A DNA stretch of 64,000 nucleotides from Anomaloglossus baeobatrachus. Taxonomy: Eukaryota; Chordata; Amphibia; Anura; Aromobatidae. Under the pieces are notes generated by a model. The model did not search any database. It had not been told where the DNA came from and saw nothing but the letters and a program-made list of their open reading frames with translations. The position numbers and the translations under genes are program-made. This document shows, in pieces, positions 24,250 through 37,200 of the stretch. Location of the stretch: assembly GCF_048569485.1 (NCBI RefSeq), contig NC_134360.1, positions 203,667,692 through 203,731,691 of the forward strand, in the 5' to 3' direction. Each line of letters opens with the position of its first letter. The first letter of the stretch is position 1.

Positions 24250-26866
24250 TCATTTAAGGCTTTAATACTTACATTTATTTTTTTATTTTCTCTGAAATGG
24301 CTTACTTTATGCCGACACCTTTGCCTACTACACCAAGTACTGATTTCTGTTTGGAAGGGGGAAAAATATGTATTTCAATAAGATTTATTTAAGTGATGAA
24401 AAAAAAATTACATAAATTAGCTTCATTGTATGTAACATTTAATTCCAAAACATTTTATAATATTTTACAGTAATATTGTAAGACAATTCTTTTCTCCGTT
24501 TTATTTCATATATTGTGTTTGCTTATATGTCTTGTGTTGTAATTTGCATTAAAAGTTAAAGACTGCCCTCTAAACAGTGCCGCTGATAGAGCGCCTCCTC
24601 CATACTCTAGGGTACCATCAATTATTTCAAGACTTAAAAAAAGAACCATCGAGTGGAAAACTAGCAGAGCTCACAAGTCACTTGTGTAGATTTGTAGTTT
24701 AATTGTCACATAATACTTTGAAGATCTTGGCATCAAAACTTTGATCATAGTTGAATACTGAATGTAGCGTTCTGCTCGTATTTACACATGGAAATGAGGG
24801 AGGGACAATAATAAATGAGTGGAAAACATTTTGGAAACATGTACGGACTCTTCAACCAGATTCAACACTGATGTAAGGGAGTTTGAGGAGGACCCTCTTC
24901 TACTAACTTAATATTTTAAGCAATTGTCTATAGAAGATAACTTCTCTAAAATACAAGTTTAAATCTAAAAGAATCATCAAATTAATAGCAATTGAAATCC
25001 AAATGACATAAGAAGTATCTTATATAGGAATTATTGATCTTACCCCAACACAGAGAAGGAGATCCCCAATTTTTTTAACGTTTTCATCGTTCTGTCAAAA
25101 AGATAATAAACTTTAGTGTTCTAATCCCAATGGATATCCCACATGAAAAGTCTGAATAATAAATTTCATATAGCTGTATTCCCAATATCACATCTAAAAT
25201 CTCCCATAGTTCTGAATAAATGAATGCTTTCAATCTTTGCACTCATTGCACTCAATTTGGGTAGCTACAAAAGAAAAAAACATTGAGACATTATGTAAAT
25301 ATCCCTGTTATTTCTTAGGATCACATCGTATAGGATTAGGATCACATCGTATAAATGATCCTGTGCACTGCATTAATTAACAAATAGGGTGAAATGTTAG
25401 ACTGATCTATTCTGGCGTTAGTAATGATGTTTGGAGATAATATTCTAACGGAAATGCTTCTCAATGATGCTAAGACTCAGGCGACTTTTATACACCTGAT
25501 ATTCACGGTGTAAGTATGGACCTGACTGCCCGGTTACTAATCTGAACTCAACAGTCCTATATATGTCTGTGATCACAAAAGTCAGATGCGTAAAACTGAC
25601 CCAAGATGACATGTAGACAAAGAATGTTGATATCAATTACCATCATATTTTTTACTGTATCAGACATAATACACTTGCAAATTCCATTGGCTGGTTCAGG
25701 GAGTGATGACTGTAAAATATAATTATGACACAAGTCACTTATTTTAGTAGGGTAAGTAGCAGATTGAGATTTAAAACCAACAAAACCAACAAAACAAATA
25801 TAAAAAACTGTAAATGTCAAAACGATTTTCAGCCTCTTCCTGAAATAAAAGTTTTTCTCTGGCATTTTTCAAGCAGTTTAATTTTACCATTTTCCTCTAA
25901 CAAAGAGACATTGCTTTACTTTCTTATGTCTTCTGTTTGCACAAAGAAATGGGGGGAAGCGATTTCTGGAGCCATTAGTCAGCCGGGGAAACTAGGCTTG
26001 TGCAGAGGCAAAAAAGAAAATAAATTACTTGGGATGTATACAGCAGCGGGCACTGGGATGTAATGTATACAGCAGGGGACGCTATGTAGGTCTCATGTCA
26101 GTGCAATAAAAGTCAGAATACAATCAAAGAAAAGGACAAGAAGGACAGGATCTCTGGCAATTTTATGTGTATTTTCGGTGTTTCGATCTCTTGGATGTCA
26201 TTAGTCATTGCCAGTCAGTATTATTGAAAGTAAGTAACTCAAGGTACCATAGACTAAGCGCACTTACAAAATGTTGGGGCTGTTATATGTATAGAACACA
26301 CATAAATTTATATTTACAGTTTCTTACCAGTCCTGTCATAGCGTCCCCCATACCACAATCCAGTTCAACCTTAAAGACAAATAAATCACAGAGTTTAAGA
26401 TTTTAGTAGATGTTTTACATTTAGGCTATGTGTCCACGGGAGAATGTAGCTGCGGATTTTTCTGCATCAAAATCCGCAGCTTTCCCGCAAAATCCGCAGG
26501 TGCAGATTTGCCGCGGATTTGCCGCGGATTTGATGCGGATTTTGATATTTTTTTTCCATTTTAAAGGCAAAATCCAGATGAAAATCCGCAACAATAATTG
26601 ACATGTTGCAGATTTTTCCGGACCAAAATCCGCACGAAATCCGCTGCGGAAAAATCCGCAGCATGGGCACAGCATTTACAAAATGCCATAGAAATGGCTG
26701 GGAAGTGCCTGAGCTGCAGATTTTCGGGAAATCCGCGGCTTTTCCGAGAGAAATCCGCGGCAAAATCCGCGCATTTTCCGCAGCGTGGACACATAGCCTT
26801 AGGCAAGCTGGCGATTGGGGAAACTACACAGTATACAACAAAAGTACATGAGCTACTGACTTGGCG

Positions 26867-26920
<54 letters not shown>

Positions 26921-26921
26921 C

Positions 26922-26984
<63 letters not shown>

Positions 26985-29798
26985 TATATTTGCTGTGTGT
27001 GCTGCCTATATGCTAAGCTTAACATGTACATGTATATTTATAGGTGTACTTATATAACTATGAAAGATTTAGCACATCAGAAAAGCAATGTTATATCATA
27101 TATAATGTGTATAGATATAGATAGATAGAGGGATAGATAGACAGATAGATTGATAGAGGGATAGATATATAGATACAGGGATAGATAGAGGGATAAATAG
27201 CTAGATAGATGGATGGATAGATAGATAGATAGATAGATAGAGGATTGATAGATAGATAGATGGATAGAGAGATAAATTAGATAGATAGATAGATGGATAA
27301 AGGAATATGTCACGGGCGAGGGACAGATCAGAACCGGGGGCCGCTCGAGGCACTCGGATCCGGGCAGTGGCTGTGGCTCGAGTGGCAGCTGGATCCGGGG
27401 CTCGCACAGCCGTCCGTCACCCACAAGTGAAAAATGGGATATTTACAGGGGATTGTCTGTGACACCACCCGTGGGTTGCAGTGATGAGATGGTGGCACCG
27501 CCGCTGCCTCTAGGGACAGTGCCCGGGACCAATGGTGTGTGGTAGCAAGATGGGATCCCCTCCACGGGTAGGGGAGGTGTAGTCCTGGGGCCCAGTTGGG
27601 AGTGGTGGTGGTGGCAGAGATTGCAGGGAGCAGTAACTCACAGTTCGGTTGTCGTGGAGCTGGATGAGGTTGTATTGATGTGGTGAGTCAATAAACACAG
27701 AGTCTTTTTGGTAAACCAAATTGCCAGTGGCCGGCCGCCGCGGCTGGGTTTATTCTGGTCCCTCACCCGGGTGATGGTCTGTGTCACTTTCCTCTGCACT
27801 CTTTTTAGTTCTCCTTGGACTTCCCGGTTTGGAACATTGGAGTCCGCTCCCAGAACTACGGGCGGTAGCCTTGCCCGCAGATGCTGACCCTTGGGATGTA
27901 AAGGGACCCTGGCGGATGCCCTATCCTCCACGGTGGGCTGCCGGTCTGCTTTTGGGACTTTGGGTGGGGAAGGACCTATAATCCTGCCCTCAACTGGTTA
28001 ATTAAGAAAGCAGGTGGTTCTGATTCTTTGCTTCAGGGTCCAGGTACCCCGTCTGTGCACGGTTTCCAGGTTGGTTCTCCGGTGTCGGTACCGGCGGGCT
28101 CCTACCCTATCCCGGTCCACCTCGGATCTCCGGCAGCCATCTTCCCGTCTCCTGACAGACACAGACCACCGTCTGCCACCTACCCAGCACCCCGGGGCTC
28201 CAACCCCGACGCCTTTCCCCTCTGGCTTGCACTTGAGTCTCCACTTCAACTCACCTCTGTCCACCCTGCTCTCTACTTGAACTCCAAACTCAAACTGCTC
28301 TTTTTTTCGCCCCGGGTTCTCTAGACCCCTAGGTGGGTGTTTCCTTCCATCTGGTCCCGCCCACTGGTGTGCCTTTCCTACCCTGGGGGGGGGTGACTAG
28401 GGTTTTGTCGGCTTGGTGTAACCCTGTGAGGGAAGGTGTTGTGCGGGGGCCTATTTTGTGTGACCACCTGGCAGCGCCAGGGCGTCACAAATAGATAGAG
28501 GGATAGATAGATGGATAGATAGATAGATGGATAGATAGATGGTTAGATAGATAGACGGATAGATATATAGATAGAGGGATAGATATGTGGTGCCCTGGAC
28601 TAGCCAGGGGCCACAGGTAACAACACACACACACCCCCACCCCCAGGAGTTCACAGCACTCATCCCCAGTGAGACCTGATTTCTTCCCTCAGGTTCAGAC
28701 AGACACATCAGGTGGGCGGAGTTAAGTGGATAGGCACGCCCACCGAGAGGTCTAGCTGGCCTGAGGCAGGAAACAAGTGGAGACAAGTCCAGGCAGAGGA
28801 AGGGAGAGGAGATGTGCAGAGAGGCAAACACAGACTGGGGCCTAGGTTGGAGCCTAGGGCCCTCGTGTAGCCAGTCAGGCAGACGGTAGTGGCCGTCTGC
28901 GGGAGTCGGGAAGACAGTCTTGGTGGAACCGTAGGTAGCCGGGGTTGGGCGGTGGCCCACCGGTACCGAACCGGGGAGCCAGCTGGAAACCGGAGCGCAG
29001 GAGGAGCATACAAGAAGGTGCAGGAAAGGACTTACACTACCAAACTGGGGTCAGGGGAAAAACACCGCAGCCGCCTGTGGGACCCGTCCATCCAGCCGTT
29101 TGTTTTACCAGAGACTCCGTGTACGTTACTGGCTGAGTGAGTACCACCGTGCCGTGCCGCCCGGCACCGCGCTGCCCCCGAGACCCTGCACCTCACCTGC
29201 CCTGCATCCCTCCCTTCGCCCCTTACCGGGCCCCAGGACCACCAACCCCTACCCACGGAGGGGGAAAACATCCCAGCTGCTACCTAACAACGCTCCCGGG
29301 ATCCCCGTCACCAGCAGCGGTGGTGCCCCAACATCACCACGACCAGTGAGTGGCGTCACAAACTCAATCCCCAAACCAAACCAACCCCTTTCACTCACGG
29401 GCGAGGAGCGCCGCTCGAGTCCCCGGATCCGGCCCACCGCTCGAGCCACCGAGCAGCAGCAGCAGGACTCGAGCCGCAAGCGCGGTCAAGCAGCGCACCC
29501 CCCGCCCGCGACAGATAGATAGATGATAGATAGATAGATTGATAGATAGATAGATAGAGGGATAGAGAGATAGATTAGATATATTAGATAGATGGATAGT
29601 TAGAGGGATAGATAGATAAATGGATAGATAAAGAGAGGGTAGATAGATAGATAAACAGAGGGATAGATATATAAATAGATAGATAGAGGGATAGATAGAT
29701 ATGCTTTTCATGTGTGTTGTGTGTATGTATATGCATAAATGTGTAAATATATATATTTATGAACCCAATACTAAAACTAATACTAAAACTTCATAGAC

Positions 29799-29836
<38 letters not shown>

Positions 29837-31171
29837 CAATCTTACCCAATATGATTTTATTTTTTCCATATCAATGTTATCCTTGTCAGTTTTCTGTGAC
29901 AACAAAATATAAATGTTAGTAAGATTTTCATTAAGCAGTCATTACATTGCAATTACTATTTTTTTCAGTTGATCTTCTTGGATATTTATGCTTTGTACTG
30001 CCCTGTTGTTCTGATGTGAATTGCAGCCAGAAAAGGGTTAATTGCTAGAATGTTATAATATTGTTAACCAAATTGAAGAAAAGGTAATAGTGGCATCATC
30101 TGTCGGTCACTTGGGCAAATCATCTTCAGCCCTGAGCTGCGTAAACTGGTGATGATGTGTCATTCACATTACTGGGCTTCTTTATAACTTTCAACTAAGA
30201 AATTTTTCAAAGTAAGTAACATATTTTATTATTTACCTCACACTTAAAACCCTTTACTATAATCTAAAAAAACAAAATGCAAATATGAGTTAATAAGCAT
30301 CAAAGTTTGCAATGTATTTTAGCATGTGAAGTCTTCATATGAGCTTTACAGTTGTGATTTCAGACATTAAGAAGTATAAATCTAAAAATGTGCCTGATGT
30401 GACCTCCTGATTGCAATCATAATTCTGTGTATCATCACATTAATATTTTAAAAAACAAATTAGTCTTATGTAGAACAATTATCTTTAGAAAAAAACCATA
30501 CCCACTCCTGGATTTTTTTTATAACCAAATCACTGGTAATAGGGAATCTCTCATACAGAAGTTAAGGTGTCCCTCACCCGCCATTTGTTTTATCTGTTTA
30601 AATTTAAAAGGGGTTGTCTACTTTATTTTAACAAATGTGTTAGGTGTTTACTTTTGTGGAATTTACTGATCTACTGTGTTTCTCTGAAAATATGACCTAC
30701 CCCGAAAGTAAGCCCTTGGTTGACTTTACAAGATTTTTGTAGTATGCTTGAAATATATGCTCTACTCCAAAAACAATCTCTAGTTATAATCAGGGCCGGC
30801 ATTAGGGGGAGTCAACTGCACAATTTTTCAAGCCCTCACTCTCTTAGGGACCCCAGCAGTTGTATTCTGTTATGAAGGTTAATTAAGGACCTTTGATGAC
30901 TTCACAGTCATGTGACATGATATAATCAAAGGTCTCTTAATTGTAGGAGTCTAAAAGAACTCAACAGGAGACAGGCTTGTAAGCAAGACTGGCATTAGAG
31001 GGAAGGGAGAACAGACTGGGCAATTTCACAGTCCCCATATTCCCAAAGAAGCCCCACTGCTTAAATCCTGATAAGACTCCTTAAGGACCTTTGTGACATC
31101 ATGTCATGTGACTAGGTTGTTACCAAAATGTCTCTTAATTGCAGGAGTCTAAAGCTGAAGAGGAGACAGAC

Positions 31172-31215
<44 letters not shown>

Positions 31216-34200
31216 ATAGATAAATAGATAGATGGATAGATAGTAGATGTAAAGATAGATACATATATGTGTTACACACAGGGTATGGAAATATATATTG
31301 ATGTACCAGAATGCGATATGACTATATTTGAATAAAAGTTGATTTTTTTTTTTGTTCAAGAATGACTGTGGATTGTGGTTCATAGAAAAAGATAACACAT
31401 CCCCTGAAAATAAGCCCCAGCCCATCTTTTAGAGCAAATGATAACAAAAGAACTTGTCTTAATTTTGGGGAAACACAATATAAGCATTTACAGGTTCTTT
31501 TCTTGTTAGCGTTGCTTCCTCCCAGATTGCAGAGCTCTCTTGTTATTCAATGGCTGCTGATGTAGAAGCATTTGGCATCTTGGCACAGCATGCGCAATAT
31601 AGTGACGGTTGCACCGCTGTGCTGAAATGTCAAACACACAGAGAATAATGGAGGAGGGAGCTGTCAGTTCCCTCTTCTATCATTTTTTTTGACTGCATCA
31701 GCGTCCATAATGCCGATACAGTTGAAAGTGTAATGCCAACCAAGTGCTGGAGCGGTCATCGGCCCCGCTCAACTCACAGGCCCCATAGTGGCTGCCAGGT
31801 CTGTAGCCATTGGTGGTACACCAATATTTGCAGGAAAAGGTGTGATTATCATAACACCAGGCTAATATGCTGGCAGACATAATGTAAGAATACAAGCGTT
31901 TTCTTTGCTCATTTTTTTACCTACATGAAAAGTGTTTGCACATAGTGTATTGTATTGTGGTCTTGAAACTTTTTTCTTGACCAGTCAAGTGCATAATTTG
32001 TCATTCATTACATTAAATGGAAAACTATAACAGATGAAATGCTATTTGTAAATATTCACCTGTTGGACCGTGCCAGTTATACCCTGAAATAACATAAGAA
32101 AAGGCAGATAAGTTTACATGATTACCTTATACATTTGTGTAAATTCACATTAACACTTGACTTAACAATGACTTATCTCACCATGCACGGAAGGAAAGAA
32201 TAACATGGATACCACAAGACCTATAATCATTGTCTTTTAAATCATTTTTCTATTTCACAGCTAGACAATTTTCCTACTTTCTTTCCCATTCCCCACCCAT
32301 TTTGGATTCATTTGGAAACATTCTTCACTTTCCCTGTCCTGGCATACCCTATTCGCCTGATACTCATGTTGCATTATCACTTGTCTCTATTCTCAACTTC
32401 TGGCTTTTTTTCCCCACAATATTTTCCATAAAACGCTGCAAAGTCAGCTTTAACGTTCTGTAATAAGGAAACTTCTTCTGTTATCACACCGTCCATGTTT
32501 TGGGCAGCATGAGCTGCCTAAATGGTTTCCTTTTAAAGGTAACCTGTCACCTTGAGAAAAACCCTATTACCTGCAAATATAGGGTTAATGTCCAAATTAA
32601 TAGTGTTATAATGTTGGCTAGTTACCTGGAAAAAAATATTTTTTTCCTCAGCCGCCAGCTTTCAGTCATGGAGGTGTACAAAGAGCAACTACAGTCACCT
32701 CTCACAGCACCACTAATTATACTGAAGGCAGAGGCTGTAGCACACCCCTATTCATTGATTGACAGCTTGCTCTACACTAATGACCTGCATCACAAGTTGT
32801 CAATCAATGTGCCAGAAAATATAGATGCCACCCACAGTAAGATGAGCGTTGCTGTGAGTAGTAACAGTAGCCGCTCCATACACATCCCCATGACTGAAAG
32901 CCGGTGGCTTCCAGGAGAAAAAAAACTTTATTTCCTCCTGGTAGCTGTGCTTTCAGCATGGCGGCCAGGCCACATTGTAACGCTATTTACCAACACATTA
33001 ACCCTATATCAGCAGAAAAACAAAAATTTACAAGGTGACAGGTTTCCTTAAAGTTAAGTATTAAAAGTTTTAATTTAAAAGGATTGTCTAGTGAATAAAA
33101 ATGTCTTATAAAGTGAGTTGGACATTGGGTATAATATGGGGGGGGGTGTATATCACATCATTAAAGTGTATCATGTTCATTTGCAGTAAAATATAAGGCC
33201 ATAGTAAGATTATACTGTTTTCTGAACAACGTTCCTACCGTGAGGAATTTATGGAGACATTGTGATTGCACAAGGGGGTCTACCTGTAATAAAAAAGAAA
33301 CGAAAATACATTTAGACACACCATTAATAAATAAGCGACTATGTTTGAAGATTATCTTTACTTGAAAGATTGATTGATAGACAGTTAGACACATTTCTGA
33401 TCGGCTTTCATGGGTCTCTCAGTTATGGTTGACCAGGATATAATAGAAAAAAGATAATTTACTTGTTTGATGCACAACATTTTGGCAGCGTGGACTGGAT
33501 CACTCATAACGGCCTCCTAAGGGGGAATCCACAGATTTGCAAACTTGTCTGCAACGTGTGAATTATTGGATATGACATGTCCGGACTTGCTAACACCACT
33601 ACATTACCTGTAGGCGCAGGCGCACACAGACAGCACAGTGACTGGAACCATAATTGTGTGAATTGGCCCCACTAATGGTTAACAGGGACATTTAGTCAGA
33701 TTTTTCTGCCATTCTGCTTTTGTAACTACAAAAATTCACTACAGGAGAAAACTACTGCTCTAAAAAATATATTATATAGTTCAATATTTTTAATAAAAAG
33801 AGCGACTTTTTTTTAAAAATGTTGAAAAGTGAACTATTAGCAATATAAGAATAATAGAGGTTCCTCATTTAAAATTTGCTGGCCATTTTTGGGTTAAGGG
33901 TATGTGCCCACGATCAAGAGTCAATGTGTTCTTGGCCCAGCGGGTCCTGACCTGCGGGGCCATGCGTCTCCTCCGCAGGAGACTGCAGCTGCTTGTACCC
34001 ACGATCAAGATTCGGTGCGCTGCAGTCGCTCGCTTGTGTTCTCCCTGCGGAGGACGCATGTGAGTCCACAGCAAACAATTGACATGCAGCGGTCTGGAAA
34101 GACGCACCGCAGGTCAGTGTTTGCTGTGGAAAAAAGAAGCACAGTGGGCGTGGGATTTCAAGAAATCCCTTCCACTGTGCTTTTACTGTACATCACAGTG

Positions 34201-37200
34201 GTTTGGATGCAGCTGAAGTATGCTGCATCCAAAACACTGCAAACACTGATCGTGGGAACGCAGCCTAACTTGTGTAAGGATATGTGCGCACTAGAAAAGT
34301 GATTTTTCTCAAAAACATTTCTTGAGAAACTTCTGGGAGTTGAAGATTACCGCACCTGCGGTAAAAAAACGCACCAAAACCGCGAGAAAAACACATGCGT
34401 TCTTGCCGCGGTTTTGCCGCGGTTTTTCCGTAGGTTGGTCCCTGCGTTTTTTTTATGCTGAAACTGCAATAAATAATATAGATAATAGATAGATAATCGA
34501 TAGATAGACAGACAGATAAAGGATAGAGGGAAAGATGGATAGATGAATAGATAGAGAGATAGATAGATAATAGATGAGAAAGACCTATAAAATGTCCCAC
34601 CCCCCTGCATATTCTAAGATGGCACCCTTTAGTGACTTTCATGTGGCACTAAAGGGTGCCTAGCCTTGTATTTAGCCAAAAAATAAATAAATAATGAAAA
34701 AAAAAACGACGTGGGGTCCCCCCATCTTTTGTAGCCAGCTAGGGTAAAGCAGACGGCTGCAGCCTGTAGACCACAGCTATCAGCTTCACCTTGGCTGGTA
34801 ATCCAAAACAGAGGACACCCCACGCTGTTATTTTACATGAAATAAATAATTTAAAACAAAAAACGTGGGATCCCCCCCAAATTGGATCACCAGCCAAGGT
34901 AAAGCGGACAGCTGTGGTCTGGTATTCTCAGACTAGGGAGGTCCACTGTTATTGGACACTCCCCAGCCTAAAAATATCAGGCCGCAGCCGCCCCAGAAGT
35001 GGCGCATCCATTAGATGTGCCAATCCTGGCGCTTTGCCCCGACTCATCCTGTTGCCCTGGTGCGGTGGCAAACGAGGTAATATATGGGGTTGATGCCAGA
35101 TGTGTAATGTCACCTGGCATCAAGCCCTGGGGTTAGTGATGTCACATGTCTTTCAGATACCCGACACCACCAACCCAGTCAGTAATCAGTAATAAAAAAA
35201 AATAGACAACAAAAAAAGTTTTATTTGAAAAAACACTCCCAAAACATTCCCTCTTTGACCAATTTATTGAAAAGAAAATCAATTCCACGTCCGGCGTAAT
35301 CCAATAAGGGGGGGGGGGGGTCCCACGGTGATCCATACCATAGTCAATGTCCCAGTCAATGAAGAACAGAATGTTCCCCATTGGTTGGGAGAGTAATGCA
35401 GTGACCTGAGCTAACATCAATAGGTCAGCCCAGGTCACTGCAGGGCATGATAAGCGCTGCTGTCGGGAGGTTAGATGAGATCATTACCTGCGGTGACGAT
35501 CTCCTGCCTCCTGACATCAGCGCTGTCACTGACTTCTATGTCCGCCGCGTTCTCAGCAGTATCGCGAGTGCCCGTGACGTCACCGCTAGTGACAGTCTTG
35601 GGCCACCTGCGTGACGGGCATAGACGGCAGTGACCGCGCTGACGTCAGGAGGCAGGAGATCATCACAGCAGGTAATGATCTCATCTATCCTCCTGACAGC
35701 AGAGCTCGTCATCCCCGCGGCTGCCAGCACTGCAGCGTGACAAGCTGCTGATACTGCGGGCAGACACTGAGATGCTGCAGTGCGGGCAGCCACGGGGCTG
35801 GAGCGGGACACAGACTGCACGGGCACCTGGAGGTCACATGGAAATGCTTCTGTGCGGCATCCAGGGAGTGTGACGTGTGTGTGTTTACTCTGCTCCGCTT
35901 CCTGTCCTGTCATAATGACATCACTCCCCTGCAAAACTGCAGGCTGTGATGAGCATTACCGCAGGTAAATCGCGGCTATACCGAGGGTATACCGCACATA
36001 ATTTGCTACCTGCGGTATACACCTGGTACATTACAGTGAATGGAGTGAAATACCGCAGGTACCTGCGGAAAAGAAGTGACATGCACATTTTCTCAAGAAA
36101 TTTTCTCAAGAAATTCTGCACGAAGAATTTTCTTGAAAAAAAATGCAGTGTGGCACAGCTATTTTTTTTCCCATAGGTTTTGCTGGGAAATGTCTGCAGA
36201 AAGATTTCAAACAATTCTCAAGAAATTTCCGCAGCAAAACCGCGGGTAAAACCGCGGGTAAAAACGCAGTGTGCGCACAGGGCCTTATATGGGTTTTCCA
36301 TTTTCAGGTTCACCCCTTCTAATGAAAAGTGTGTAAAAATAATAAAATCAGATGACGCCCACCCTCACTGAGTCCATAACCATCTCTTCACTGTTGCTCC
36401 AGTCTCTGTATTTTGGCTGCAGCAGTATTGTCACCATATCAACACTGCAGCCAGTCACTGAGCTTAGTAGCTCATGCTGATATCACGGGTGTGTCACATG
36501 TGACAGACATTCATATGATTTCTGGTCATAGAAGGTCACAGTGTCTGGCTGCGCAGAATGCTCCCTGACTTTTCATTATTCTTGCTGTCAGTATTTATTA
36601 GTATAGGTAGCTTTCCTGCTGGATTCATCTCTCTAACTTTTTTACCCAGCAGGAGCTCGACATCCACCCGTGTGCTGATATCAGTATTCCCTTGGTGTTT
36701 AAATAACCCCTTAAGCTGGTGTCACACTAAACGACAGCGACAACGACGTCGCTGTTACGTCACCATTTTCGGTGACGTAACAGCGACCTTGTAAGTCGCT
36801 GTTATGATCGCTGCTTAGCTGTCAAACACAGCAGAAGCAGCGATCATAAGGTCGCTGTGCTACATGTTCAGAGAGCAGGGAGCCGCGCTTAGCGCTGGCT
36901 CCTTGCTCTCCTGCAGCACACATCGGGTTAATTAACCCGATGTGTGCTGCAGCTACATGTCAGTGCAGAGAGCAGGGAGCCGCGCGCACTGCTTAGCGCT
37001 GGCTCCTTGCTCTCCTTGCTACAGTATACATCGGGTTAATTACCCGATGCATACTGCAGCCACATGTCACAGTGCAGGAGCCGGCACTGGCAGCAAGAGC
37101 GGAGGCTGGTAACCAGCGTAAACATCGGGTAACCAGGGAAAGGTCTTCCCTTGGTTACCCGATGTTTACGCTGGTTACAGCTTACCGCAGCTGCCAGTGC

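Larger units (their letters stand above)
27110..29700 (+). repeat. GATA microsatellite tract, interrupted by two solo LTRs
   Basis: GATA repeats with frequent GAGG interruptions occupy 27110-27307, 28490-28585 and 29514-29700. The two solo LTRs fill the gaps. Confidence 0.9.

Noticed and set aside
24273-24291. 19-nt exon between CATTTCAG and GTAAGT
   Set aside because: The intron before it would be only 14 bp, and it contains the AATAAA signals; better read as 3' untranslated sequence.
25180-25264. Exon-like segment on the minus strand after TTTTGTAG, reading [14 protein letters not shown] to a stop
   Set aside because: Its acceptor is fair but no donor gives phase 0, and the chain reads through cleanly without it. 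It could at most be an alternative last exon.
27077-29711. Ser-Ile-Tyr-Leu repeat frames on minus
   Set aside because: Translation of GATA repeats.
32500-33051. 183-codon plus frame
   Set aside because: It starts outside and runs through a TTAA-flanked MITE; composition and lack of motifs argue against a gene.
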